Shown here: positions 35,051 through 46,236 of the stretch, piece after piece
Position numbering within the stretch: the first letter of the stretch is position 1
Layout: the number at the start of each line of letters is the position of its first letter
Assembly (NCBI GenBank): GCA_027946555.1
Contig: JAPEVC010000055.1
Coordinates: 1-64,000 of the forward strand
Direction of reading: 5' to 3'
Length of the DNA stretch: 64,000 nt
Source of the DNA: Gnomoniopsis sp. IMI 355080
Lineage: Eukaryota; Ascomycota; Sordariomycetes; Diaporthales; Gnomoniaceae
Notes under the pieces: generated by a model
Seen by the model: the letters and a program-made list of their open reading frames with translations, nothing else
The model's database searches: none
What the model was told of the DNA's origin: nothing
Made by a program: the position numbers and the translations under genes

Positions 35051-35743
35051 AGTCCTCTGCCCAGTCCAAAGGCACAGCATGGTGGGCCACATAGATTGTT
35101 CATGAGAAGCAGACTCAGAACAAGATTGAATCAGCCACCGCCACACAGAAAATAGTTTAAGCTCTGCCTTCCAAGGTTCCTACTCCCTTCCAGAGGTAGA
35201 CAACGAGTAATATTTATTCCATTTGTGAGCGGGACATACCTGTGTCACATCAAAATTACAATTACCGCGTTCGCTACATATCTCGATGGTACTTGCGCCT
35301 ATTACTATGGATAAAGCTATATTGCCCATGACCGGGTGGCCGTGGTAGACTGGGTAACCATGGTAGAGTGGTGGTGTATGTACCCGGCCGTGTTCGATCG
35401 GCATCATCAGCAAGTTCGCCGTTGCAGGGTCCGAGACATGGCAGCGCAAGTCCCCGCCAGAGACAACATACTAACTATTCGGCCCGACGCTCAAGGGATG
35501 CCGAAGCATTCCAGTTGCTAGTCCGCGGACAGGCTGGCAGGTCGACAGGGCAGGCAGGTTGTTATCGCGGAAACAAATCTGAACTAGTATTCGACCCGAG
35601 GTGACTTATTAATGCCGGTTTGAGGAAGCAGGGAGGGGCGAACGATGGAATAAAGACGTTGTCGACGTGTCCATATCATTGCCGAAAGACTCTGCACAAG
35701 TCAACTGGGGCAGCCATCTTCGCTGAACCTAATACTACAGCAA
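35051..35743. other. Intergenic region between the adhesin promoter and the kinase 3' end
   Basis: About 0.7 kb containing the adhesin promoter. The repeated phrase GGTAGACTGGGTAACCATGGTAGAGTGG (35344-35371) gives a small imperfect direct repeat. No gene supported. Confidence 0.4.
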
Positions 35744-37012
35744 TCAGTCTAGCCTCATGTATGGGTGTTCCAGAGCCTGCTTCACAGTTAGCAGAAGAGT
35801 TGAGATATGAGAGCCCGTGGGGGGGGGGGAGGGGTGGTTACTTGTCTCGCTGTCATCCTATTTGAACGATATTGGACCATTTCCTTGACCAAGTCGGCCC
35901 AGCCCTCATCAACATTGTCCAGTATGTCCTCCCAAGTCTGACCATCAAAGACCTTGTAGAGGTCAAATGGCGGTGTCCTAAAGGCCTGTGCCTCAGGCCA
36001 GGTTTCTTTAGTGGGTGTGCCGATGGTCTTAAAAATGCTGAGAATCAGGCCCAGCTGGTTTCCATCTTCATGTACGGGTCTTGAATCAAAGAGTGGCCTT
36101 GGTGGGCGTCTCGCACATTCGGCAAGCATGCAGCCCACAGCCCACATGTCTACTGCGGTACCATAGGACTTATTTCCAAAAAGGACCTCGGGTGCGCGAT
36201 AGGGGCCCGTCCCGATGTCGAGAATTTTTGCGTCTGCTGGCTCCGACGAGATGGAAAGTTCGGGATGCCATGCTGTGCCGAAGTCGGATAGGTAAGCGGG
36301 ACCTTGGGCTGAGGCCAGCAGAATAGCTTGAGGCTTTACGTCGCGATGGATGATGCCCTGGGCATGAATGTCGTTCAATGCCTGAAGTGTGTCTGTGAAG
36401 ATGGAGCGGATCTGGACAGAACTCAGGGAAGATTGTTCCAAAAGAGCCGAGAGTGTCAAGGGCATGTAAGGAAAGACGAGGGTGAAGCGTTGCTCATGAT
36501 CGTAAAAAGTATCGAGGAGTGGGATGCAGGGCTTTTTAAGCCGAGACAGGATGTTGGCCTCCCGCGAGGGATTGTGGGGTTCAATATTCCGAGTCTCGGT
36601 GATGACCTTCAGCGCTCGATCAACGTGTCTGTAGACTTCGGCGGTGACACCGCTAGCGATATACTGACAGTTGTCATAAGAGCCTATCGTTTCGCCCGAG
36701 CTGTCCTGCTTGTCCTGATTATAGCCATTGGTGAAGGGTGGTGACGATGAAGCTGCTGCATGCCCGGGAGAAATATCACAGGCGGCATCGTATTGTGCTC
36801 GAGACGATGAGGACGTGTATGCTTCATCCTCTATGGCAAAGGCGGTCTTTCCAGCAGCGAGCAAGAGATTGGAGTTAATGGCGTTCTGGCTGACGTATAT
36901 CAGTTGGTGGACAAGTGGAAGCAGAGGCGGTGGACGGAACACACATTTTCTGGATGTTGTCGTAGCGTTGGGAAGGTTTAAGATCACTGTGCCAATTTGT
37001 GTCGTCGGGCAT
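35744..37012 (-). CDS. CMGC-type protein kinase, Csk1/CDK-activating-kinase-like, with a non-canonical catalytic loop
   Basis: Exons 37012-36945, 36889-35842 and 35776-35744 give 382 aa. Exon 1 supplies MPDDTNWHSDLKPSQRYDNIQK, and the tiny last exon supplies ALEHPYMRLD, completing the RMTARQALEHPY end typical of kinase domains. Seen motifs: glycine-rich-loop region YIASGVTAEVYR (about 99), ALKVI Lys, SREANIL Glu, HRDVKPQA (204-211), DFG (about 225), and GTGPYRAPE followed by SYGTAVDMWAVGCMLAE, a CDK/CMGC pattern. The Asn that normally ends HRDxKPxN and binds Mg is Ala here. Relatives such as fission-yeast Csk1 activate CDKs. Either a divergent active kinase or a pseudokinase. The second intron contains a G-run. 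Confidence 0.85.
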
Positions 37013-37963
37013 GATTGATGCGTGCGTCTCCAGCAAGTCTGGATGCGAAGGTTAGTTTAGGTGAGGTGAGATGAGATGAGGTGAGGTCAATGGAGTAGTG
37101 AAACAGCAAGTCTGGTTGTGAGATATTGGACGATCTCCTGGAGCACATGGAAATGTTAGCGGTCCACTCTAGGAGCTACTTGATACCATGGTGCCGATGT
37201 TTACCCCCCAAGGTACCTATTTCTACAATTCTACAATGGGTGTAGAACGTGGCTGCAGCATGGATGTTGCTGCGATCCCCTTCCGGACAGTGCACTAGCA
37301 GGGCTAGCAGAAGCGGGTACTGTGGATCCCGGCTGTGAGGCCGCGGCCCAGCCCAAGCGGAGCACCATCACTCTAACTAAGGCACGAGATCTTCTCCCCC
37401 CCCCCGGGAGCTCATATCAATTAGCTGTAGCACCAGTGCTTGGGCCAAATTGGATCGACTCCGAATCCGCCCCCCTCCAACAGTCCATCTACCTCAGCTA
37501 CCTTACCTTGGCATTTGCGGCGAGGACCTTAGCAAGGCGGTTGGCTCTATCACACTGGAAGTATTCAGCATTTCTGTCACCGTTTGCTCGCCAATCTCTG
37601 CTACGCTTAATAGGTAGTCGCTGAATGCGGATTGGTCGGGAGACAGGGGGAAACCTGGACGTCTTCAGAGCCAAGATCCGCGCATATCGAACCACCATCA
37701 CCACCATCATCGCGTCGTGCTCTTGCTCTTCCTCGTCTTCCGCCGCCTCCGCCCACCCAGTCTTGCTTCGCTAAACTTCTGGCTGGACATAGCTCAGGAA
37801 CCTGCCTCTACCCATTGCTCGACCTCGGCTGTCCAAACCCTGCCCTACCATTGTGCCCCCCGAGGCAGACCGACCATTCCAGTCGCAGTACCCGATGAAC
37901 TGCGCATCCCCCTGAAATATCCCGCCCCGGTTTGCGCCCACCACCAAACGAGCCAGACGCACA
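37013..37963. promoter_or_regulatory. Divergent region between the kinase and SYP1 genes
   Basis: About 950 bp between divergent starts. It contains a GGTGAGGTGAGATGAGATGAGGTGAGG block (37060-37087), a C-run (about 37397-37406), and CT/CA-rich leader sequence before SYP1 (37690-37780). The frames here are low in complexity and unsupported. Confidence 0.45.
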
Positions 37964-40900
37964 ATGGATGACCTACAGAGACCCGAGTACCCGGCAATGC
38001 TGGTAAGCTATCTCACTTTGGCTGTCATCGTCACTGTCGCCGCCCAGTCGAAGTCGCATGTCCGCCGCCCCTGCCACCATGTTTGCTAACCGAGCCTTCC
38101 TTCCGTTCCGTCACAGGCAAATTTGCAGCCCGGTCAAGCAACACAAGTCGTCAACGACCGCTTAAAAAGGATCTCTAAAGTCAATACCGAAATTGCAGAC
38201 TGGCTACAGGTATGACTATTATTCCGGTCCAGACCGCGAGGCCGTGGCTGACACGCTGCAATACAGGAACGGCGACGCGTCGAGGACCAGTATGTCGCCG
38301 GTCTCAAGAAGCTCCAGCTCTTCAAGGTTCCCAATTCTTCCTCTGAGCTCGGGTGAGTCGTTTCTCTCTGTCTCCTTTACCACTTCGCCGTCCCTGGCTG
38401 ACGTTGGCCCCCTCCTTCGCAGCATTTTCCAACCCTCATGGGATAAGATCCTTCGATCCACCGACGCTGCCGCCGCATCACATCATCTCTTCGCCCAGCG
38501 CGTCGAAAAGGACGTCGAGCAGGCCCTTCGTGGATTCCAGAGCCGCAAGGATGTTCAAAATATGCAAACCATGTCTGCCAATCTCTCCACCATGGCTCGG
38601 GAACTGGAGGACGCAAAGGAGAAGGTCGAGAAGCTGTCTAAGAAAGGTGGAAAGGCCAGTGCCCTCAAGGTGGACACCGCCACCGCCAGGCTAGAGTCGG
38701 CTTCTTCGCAGTGGGAATCCCAAGCCCCCTTCATCCTCGAGACGCTGCAGGCCCTCGATGAACAGCGCTGTAACCATCTCCGGGACGTACTCACCCAGCT
38801 CGAAACTCACGAGGTCGACCAGTCCGACAGGCTCCGCGCATCTGCCAATGATGCGCTAGCCACCATTCTAGAGGCCGACACCTCGATGGAGATCGAGAAT
38901 TTTACCAATAGGGTGACGGCTGGGAAGCCAAGGGTGGAGAGGAGGACACCAGCCGTCACGAGGCAGTCGACAGCTGCAAATGTTCCCACGAGACAATCCA
39001 CCTCTACCAACAATCAGCCTCCGTCCACCGCCGACTCCAGCTTAGCACCCCCTACTTCCTTCTCACAGATGGCGGACAATCGAAGTAATCATTCATTACA
39101 AGATGAGAAGTCTGGTAAGTCATGCGTTCTCACGGAAACATTGACACCAAATTAACTTTTGACTCAGAATCGAAATTGCGAAGCCGCATCGGAACAGTGT
39201 TTGGTCGACGAAGACAAAGTGTCCACGGTGGTTTCGGTCAGCTGTCTCCAGGCAAGGAGAGAGGCCCCTTCCAGCGTGCATCTAGCAGCCATGGCCGCTT
39301 GTCACCGCAAGCTTCCTCAAGCAACCTCGCCGCTTCCTCGGGCAGACTAGATGCTCTGGAAGAGTCTCCTGATACGCCAGGCTTGCCTAAGGCCGAACCT
39401 GTCGCTCCCACCAACGGTGCGAACGGTGCGAACGGCACGAATGGCACCGGCTCTGGCACTGGCGTCAATTTGAACTTCTTGAATGGTGCTACCGCTGAAG
39501 ATATCTTCGACGCCCCACCTCCCCCAGGACCACCACCATCACATTTAAATAAGGAAGGAGAGCCAGCCAAAGACCAGGATGGATTCACGATACCACCCGT
39601 CGCCAATGATCCCATCTCGCAGGCACAGAAGGAGGCAGCCTCCGAGGGAGGGGAAGATCACGATCAGCCTTTCAAACTCAACATCCAAAACAGTCCTATT
39701 GCTGAAGAAGACCCCGACGCGAGCAAAGCCGCTTTGGCAAATGTTGCAAATTCATTGAGCACATTGGGGACGCCTTCGCGCCGGACAGGTACTGTTCGCG
39801 GTCGAAGGGACGTGCGCAATACCATGTACATGCCTTTGAGCGTTTCGAACCCGGCCGGAGATCCGTCAGCTTCTTTGTCCGTGGCTGAACCGACGCAGAA
39901 TCTGCCACCATCTCCGGCACTTCCCGGCGCGGGTAGCAGTATGAGCTCCAGACCATCGGCAATCCAGACCCTGGCCAGCGAGGCCAGCGTCACGGGCACC
40001 AGCGACACCAATTCAGTCAGGAGCGGAACGAGTCTGGGCAGCCTCTTACACGGCAAGCATCCCGAGTTAAACGCACCCGGGCTCAACTGTAGTATTGTTG
40101 AGACGGTGTCAGCGTCATTCGAGGAAGGTGTGCTCAAATCTGTCAAGATCAATGGAGAAATCGCCTTTGCATATAATGGAGATGGAATGGTCTTCGAAGG
40201 TAAGCCATATGAGTATTGTGTTCGCGCGACCAACGCTGACATGAGGTTTGGTAGCTCGCGAGTCCATTCGCATCAATGATTTCCCCAGTCTGGACGCCAT
40301 CGGACCCAATCGCATATTCGTCTCCAGCACAGAATCCCCTGATGAGTTTACCCTCGATGTGTCTCACATACCTTCCAAGATAGCCACTCCCGGATTTACC
40401 TACCGTGTCCACGCCGACGAACCGACAGCAGAATTTGCAACTCATTGTCCCCTGATTGTCAAACCTGCTTGGAAACCGACAGGCGACAAGCTTGGCTTAC
40501 TGCTTCAGTATAAGCTCAACCCCGACTTTCTCCATGGCCCCGGGCCTGTTGTGCTCAAGGGGGTCACGTTCGTGGCCACCTACGAAGGTGCCAAGGCAAG
40601 TGGTGTGCAGACCAAGCCTACTGGCACGCACCTGAAGGAGAAGCACCTAGTCTATTGGCGACTTGGCGATGTAACGCTACAGCCTGGTAGCGATTGGCAA
40701 AAAATTGTATGTCGTATCATTGGCGCAGAAAAAGCCGAGCCGAAGGCTGGAACAATTGAAGTGCGGTGGGAGTACATCAGCACGTGTTCCCCTGAAGAAG
40801 ATGGAAGCCACGGCGGTATCTCCATCAGCCGACGTGGTGAGAGCAAAGGCAAGGAGAAAGCCACAGATGACAGCAGCGAGGATACTGAGGACGATCCCTT

Positions 40901-40997
40901 CGCTGATGAGAGTGCGACTACGTCGCCGAAGCCGGTTAATTGGCAGGAGGTGCCCCTGGTGCGAAAGCTTGTGAGCGGCAAGTATGAGGCAAAGTGA
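37964..40997 (+). CDS. SYP1: Muniscin SYP1/FCHo-type endocytic adaptor (F-BAR plus mu-homology domain)
   Basis: Six exons, 37964-38002, 38117-38209, 38267-38352, 38423-39114, 39168-40199 and 40255-40997, give 894 aa; phases 0, 0, 2, 1, 1 all join. N-terminus MDDLQRPEYPAML, then a helical F-BAR-like region (about 14-270) including LKKLQLF, the IFQPSWDKIL segment and a Lys/Glu-rich helix. The middle (about 300-600) is Pro/Ser/Gly-rich and disordered with GANGANGTNGTG. From about 608 to the end is a muniscin mu-homology domain (NCSIVETVSASFEEGVLKS, VFEARESIRINDF rebuilt by the last splice, IVKPAWKP, LVYWRLGDVTL, VEVRWEYIS-like). Muniscins bind the plasma membrane and start clathrin-mediated endocytosis; yeast Syp1 also acts at the bud neck. 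Confidence 0.93.
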
Positions 40998-41385
40998 AGC
41001 ATGATTTGGTGCGGAACCAAGATAATGCTCGAGATTTTGACTGACGTCTTTGCGCATGTTCTCTTGGAGGGGCAATTTAGCTTTTCAAGCAGGCGAGCGG
41101 GATTGTACATTGACTGGAGGTGGCGGAATACACTCCGGATTGGTTCCGCGTTGATTCTATCTCCATCGTAAAATGCACCCGCGGAATGGACATATTTAAT
41201 TGGTAAAGCCTTTTGTGTTATTCTTCTTTGTTTACTATACCACACTTCGCACATCGCGAAAGACGGACATAGGCTGATAGTCGTCGCATAGCATAAAAAG
41301 GAGAGGCTGCATTGGACTCAAAACAATATTTGCATCCCACATAGTGACAACGCAGGCTACGTTCATGCCCTTGTGTAGCGGGGAG
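40998..41385. other. Convergent intergenic region between SYP1 and the tannase-like gene
   Basis: 388 bp holding the two 3' UTRs. I see no gene, repeat or distinct motif. Confidence 0.5.
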
Positions 41386-43083
41386 CTATATCTCTACGCT
41401 GTCGAAAGACGAGCCATACCACCCTGGCCCTCCCACTATGCTATAGTTCTCTGCATTTAGCGAAGTGTTAAAATCCTCCCATCCTGTGTTAACAGCACAT
41501 TCCCATGAATCTGCCACGGCAGGGTCACCGCTCCCCTTGTACTTGTTAACCCCCGGCCATGGACACAGATCCAGAAACCTTACATTCCCTGAACCGACAA
41601 CGGCCGAGCTAGATGCATTCACAGGATATGTGCTTGCCGCCCTCAACGTGTCCGGTGCAGTGCCATTCTCAGCCCACGCTCTCAGCTGCTCTAGTTGTGC
41701 AGTCGGTTCCACCCCAGTCCCACCTCCACAGTGGCCGACGCCAGGCGAGTAAAACTGCCTGTAGAACCCAGCGGCGTCGGCATCAAGCGCCAGCACCTTC
41801 TGGTAATAGAACATGGTGCCCTGGGGATTGATCGTCCCATCCGCCAGACCTTGCCACGTGATGATCTTCCCGCCGCGCCTCTTGAACGGCAACAAGTTTG
41901 GCGAGGCACTGCCCATGAGCGAATCGTACTGCAGATGACCCTGGAGGAAGATATCCGCAAACTCGGTATATGAAATATTGCGTGTGTTGAAGGCGAGGTC
42001 CTTTGCGATGAACCCACGGATCCACGAGTCCGCAATGGCAAACGGCTGCGCACTCGGGTTGCCTGCAATGTTGGGCACCACAGCTGTAAAGTTGGCGCCC
42101 CGAATCAGTCCCCACCACAGCGTTGCGCCCTCGGGCGTCTGTGGCCCGGCGAGGATCTTGTCCACCACTTCCGCGGCTTTCACACTGAACGTCAGGGCTG
42201 AGCCGTTGTCTTCGCAGACGTAGCTTTTGCCGACTAGTGACTGTGCCTGGAAGTTGCAAAGTGCTGGGGCGGAGATCATCCCGTCAACGAGTCCATCTAG
42301 CCCGTCACATGCCTGGATGAGGTTGCTCACCACCCACGCGAGCTCGCAGGGCGGCGCCGTGTACCCTTCTACAATCTGCACCACGAACGGCCACATCTGA
42401 GCCAGGGTGAAGTCGTTCCACTGCACTGCGGGTGCGTTGGCAATTATGCCATCGTACAACCCTGGATAATACTCCGCAAGCACCAATCCCTGGCGTCCAC
42501 CTGTCGAGCAGCCGTACCAGTACGACCGCGCCACACTCGTGCCGTAGAAACTCGCGGCGAGGGTCTGGCCAATGACAGTCATGTCGTGTAGGCTTCTGCG
42601 GGCAAAATTGGTGAGCAGGGGCAGGTTTGGATTGCCCGGTGAAAGCAGCGCCCAGGGTGAGGCGTCTTGAGCTCCCGAGGCGGGTATGCCTGCATCCGTC
42701 GAGCCGATGGCATAGCCTTGGGCTGTGTAGGGTGCACCAGCGGTCAAAGTACCCGCGCTGAAGCCACCTCCTCCGATACCGAGGAAGATGTTGTTCCATG
42801 ACTGGGCTTGCGGGCCCGGGAAAGCGTAGGTGTTGCGAACAGCGTCGCCAGTGCCGGGATGGGTTAGAGTAACGGTGATGAGGCAGATATCATTATTGGA
42901 GATATTCTGCCAGTTGGCAGTTGGTATGGCAGTGATATTGAGAACTTCAGAGCCAAAAATAGAGGGAGTCGGGATGGAGGCACCGGTGCATGTTAAAGAG
43001 GCCGCCGAGACACGGTCGCTCAACCAAAGAAGGAGAGTTGGGAAGAGGATGCTGAGAAGACTTGCGAATGAGGTCGCGCACAT
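41386..43083 (-). CDS. Secreted tannase / feruloyl esterase family protein
   Basis: Intronless 565-aa frame with an N-terminal signal peptide (hydrophobic core FASLLSILFPTLLLWL, cleavage near SAAS). Motifs of the tannase family are in order: GGGGFSAG oxyanion-type loop, YGCSTGGRQGL with the nucleophilic Ser (about 194) next to Cys, a cation-loop-like ACDGLDGLVDGMISAP, ITWQGLADGTINP with Asp (about 411), and GVGHCGGG with His (about 449). The paired Cys beside Ser and His is the CS-D-HC arrangement of this family. Length matches the usual 500-580 aa. It would cleave ester links of gallic or ferulic acid in plant material outside the cell; the choice between tannase and feruloyl esterase is open. 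About nine N-glycosylation sequons fit secretion. Confidence 0.92.
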   Translation of the reverse strand: MCATSFASLLSILFPTLLLWLSDRVSAASLTCTGASIPTPSIFGSEVLNITAIPTANWQNISNNDICLITVTLTHPGTGDAVRNTYAFPGPQAQSWNNIFLGIGGGGFSAGTLTAGAPYTAQGYAIGSTDAGIPASGAQDASPWALLSPGNPNLPLLTNFARRSLHDMTVIGQTLAASFYGTSVARSYWYGCSTGGRQGLVLAEYYPGLYDGIIANAPAVQWNDFTLAQMWPFVVQIVEGYTAPPCELAWVVSNLIQACDGLDGLVDGMISAPALCNFQAQSLVGKSYVCEDNGSALTFSVKAAEVVDKILAGPQTPEGATLWWGLIRGANFTAVVPNIAGNPSAQPFAIADSWIRGFIAKDLAFNTRNISYTEFADIFLQGHLQYDSLMGSASPNLLPFKRRGGKIITWQGLADGTINPQGTMFYYQKVLALDADAAGFYRQFYSPGVGHCGGGTGVEPTAQLEQLRAWAENGTAPDTLRAASTYPVNASSSAVVGSGNVRFLDLCPWPGVNKYKGSGDPAVADSWECAVNTGWEDFNTSLNAENYSIVGGPGWYGSSFDSVEI

Positions 43084-43801
43084 TTTCGTAGCAAGACTGT
43101 GATTAACTATGTCGGGTACCTAGTCACTGATAATGGCCAAGAGATTGTTGCATCTGGCGTACTATGTATGTAGAGAGAATAGTAGCTGAGCCTTGGCTGA
43201 GCACACTTCGCTTAGACCGGATGGGCAGAGCTATATCGTTAATATTAACTCGCTCCAGAAGCCTACTTCCACTCACTGACTGACTGGCTTTACCTCTTTT
43301 TCGTGTCGTCATGATAATAATGGCTGCCGAATTGGCCAGTTGTACCCCGCGCGGAACTGTATATTAAACGGGAGATCTTCATCGGCTGATCTCGTTCCCT
43401 CCTAATGGCCCGCACGATGGAACCTGGGCGGTCACATTCAAATATCATCAGTAGGTAGCTGTCATGCAGGTACTGTGACAAAATTCTTCTCCTGTCCTGC
43501 AAGGAAAGAGATATGACCCGGAGTATGGTTCAGGAAATTGAAGCATCCCCACCGCTGCGAGTGGATCGTCATGAAATCTGGCCCCATTTGGACATACACT
43601 GACCGCCAGTGTCCCGAACAAATATCAAGACGAAGATGACTGCGTTGAGAGAAGTTCAGATCACGCTACTCCTCTGCATCTTCGCTCCTAACAGGCTGAT
43701 AGTTGTCCATACGTCTAGATTGTATCCAGTGGCCCGCTCACTCAATGTGATATCTAGTCAAATATACTGATTGCCTCCTTCGACCAGCGCCTGAAATTGC
43801 G
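43084..43801. other. Intergenic region upstream of the tannase-like gene
   Basis: About 0.7 kb containing the tannase-like promoter and the 3' end of MAD1. GGGTACCTAGT at 43115-43125 is a weak member of the CCTAGG element family. No gene supported. Confidence 0.45.
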
Positions 43802-46236
43802 TTAATGCTGAGGCTCTCGTCCCTCTTGTACTGCCTGCTCATGAAATTCAAGCGTAAGTGCCGCCAGAAAGCCCGGGATGCAGTTCTTCTCCCGGACCCA
43901 GTACTTGGTTAGGTCCGACAGCCTCATAGCAAACTCGCTCCTGGGCCCACCGCCGAACTTCATCGAACCCCGTTCTCCGTCAAACGTGATCGCCCGCTCG
44001 TGTTCATCCGTCTCAGAGGCGTAATACACGCTCTCCACGCGCATTTTGTTCGTTGGGATGAATGTAACATGCCATCCCAGCAGGGCGAAGACGGCCTCCT
44101 TGAACTCAGAAGACTTGTCGGTCCAGACCTCCTTGAGACGGCGACACTTTTTCTGGGCCGAGGCGGTTTCGTCACGCGCGTTTTGAATCTCGCGCTGGAG
44201 GGCGACGAGGGTCGACACTGGCACCACCTGGAAGGAGGTGACACCTGTCTCGCCATCGTAGATGAGCTTGCGAAGGTCCTCATTTTCCGCGCGCAGCTCG
44301 TTAATGGCGGACTGCTTGACTGCCTCATGCTTGGCGGTGGGATTGTCGTGCAACTCTAGGACGCGCACACTCGACGCTCTCCTGGCAGCCGCGAGCTGAT
44401 CTTTGGCGACGGAGAGCTCTTTTTCAATAACCTTATACTTGGTCTTGAGCGAGTCCAGATCGTCCTGCAGATTCCGGTTTTTGCGCGCAAGCTGACCGAC
44501 TTGCTCGTATTGTGGAGAATCCGAGTCATCTGGGGCGGAGCGCTTCTGGCCTGCGACTGTACTGGGGCTGTTGGCCGACGCCTCGAAGAATGATATCTGG
44601 CTTTCTAGTTCCTTGATCTGTGCTTTGCTATCATCCAAGAGCTTTTCGAGTTCCTCGATGCGTTCGGTCTTTTGTTCATCGAGTTTCTCCGGATGGAACG
44701 TGACATCCGACTCATACATCTTCAGTTGGTCACGTAGAAGCTTCACCTCTTTGTCCGCCAATGCTTTCTGTCGTTCCAGCCTCATACGAGCCTTCTCAGC
44801 CGAGCTCCCGCCAGTAACGCAGACTTTCTCCAATTCCCTGGCCAAGTTGATCTTGGCCTGTTCAAGATCTTGGATGTCAGCATCGCGTTCAAGAATCTCG
44901 GCTTGCAGCGAGCCGATCTTCTCGAGCTGTGAGGCCGATTCGTAGCGTTCTTGAACCAGAGCTCGAGCAATGGCCTCGGGTGAGTCGAATTCTGCCTGGC
45001 CTTCTCGCTCAAGATACGCAGCCCAGGCAAAGTGCTCGGCCTCGAGCTGCTGGCGTTGTCGTCGCTCTGTCGCCAGCTCGGCCTTTATTGCGTCAACATC
45101 GTCCAACTTGCGCTGTAGGGAGGCCTTTTCTTCTTCAACGATGCCCACGGCCTTGTGAGACTGTCGTAAGTGTCTCAGTTCGGTCAGCTGTTCTCTGTTG
45201 ATGGCTTCCAGGCTTCTGATGTGGGCGACCTGCTCAGACAATTCCCGCCGTATTACAGACATTGTCTCAGCATCGCCGGTCTGCGCCTTGAGCCTAATGA
45301 CCTGTGCCTGGAGGTGGCCATTCTCGGTATCCTTCTCGTTCAACTGGGTCTTCATCCCCTCCAAAGCATGATCTCTTGCTTGGATTGTGTCCTGCAGCTC
45401 AGTAATTTTGTTGGCATCCAACTCAATCTGCGCCTTCAAGTCGGCAACTTTCTTCTCTTCGAAGCGAGCAGCCTCGTCCTTAGCAGCTCGCAGATCGTCC
45501 AGTTGCTCACGTAGTAAGCGCGCCTGATCCTCAGCGGCCCTGGCAGTCTTCTGTAGCTCGGCCTTTTCAGCATCGTGTTGTGCGCGGAGCTCTTGCAGCT
45601 CATGCTGTGCCTGGTCAAGCTGCCTCATGGCGGCGTTCTTATCGCCGTCGGCATCCTGCTTCTTCTTGAATTCGGTGTCTGCCTGCTGCTTTGCCTTGCG
45701 AAGCTCACTGTCCTGCTCAATTTGCTTGATTTCGGCAGCGGCTTTGGTGCTCTCGACTGTGTAACGCAGTTGGCTGATCTCGGCCTTCAGGGTCTCGATG
45801 GCGTGTCGCTGGGACTCGTATTCGTCTGCATCTGAAGGCGCTACGTTCTCCTTTGAGGATTCTCCCGTCATTGCGCGTGGGTATATGGGCGGAGGAACCG
45901 ATCCGGGCGAATGGGACTGTCGACCATGCGCGAGGGATGGGGAGCGCATGGAGCCGGGGCCAGCGTCGAAGAGATTGTAGGTTGGCTGACCACTGTTTGC
46001 CCTGATGGCATTCAGCTGAAAGAATGCATGATACGGTCAGCCAGATGTCAGTGACTCGCAAGAGGGTTGAATCCATGGCTGCTTACCCTCGACTCACGTA
46101 GCGTCGAGGTCGGTCGTGTTTGGCCAGATGAGGATGCACGAAACCTATTTGTTGGGCTCGACACAGAGCCACGTCGTGAGCTTGTGGCACTGGGTGGCCT
46201 GTCGAAGCCAGCGCCCGGGGGCGTATGAGGGTTCAT
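43802..46236 (-). CDS. MAD1: Spindle assembly checkpoint protein MAD1
   Basis: Exons 46236-46087 and 46015-43802 (71-nt intron GTAAGC...TTTCAG, phase 0) give 787 aa. The splice joins TLRESR to LNAIRANSGQPTYN. Residues 1-110 are Ser/Pro-rich; about 110-650 is continuous coiled coil with heptad Leu and many Glu/Lys/Gln. The last about 100 residues carry the MAD1 C-terminal fold: RRLKEVWTDKSSEFKEAVFALLGW, ITFDGERGSMKFGGGP and PGFLAALTLEF. MAD1 sits at nuclear pores and unattached kinetochores, binds MAD2 and delays anaphase. An RKNRN-type basic stretch is present in the coiled coil, but the MAD2-interaction motif was not pinned down. The long open frames on the opposite strand are shadows of the coiled-coil codon pattern. 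Confidence 0.93.

Noticed and set aside
39664..40242. 192-codon minus-strand frame opposite SYP1
   Set aside because: Overlaps the well-supported SYP1 exons and has no recognisable content.
44571..44945. Plus-strand frames inside MAD1 (also 45170-45514 and 45575-45835)
   Set aside because: Shadows of the MAD1 coiled-coil codons; no independent motifs.
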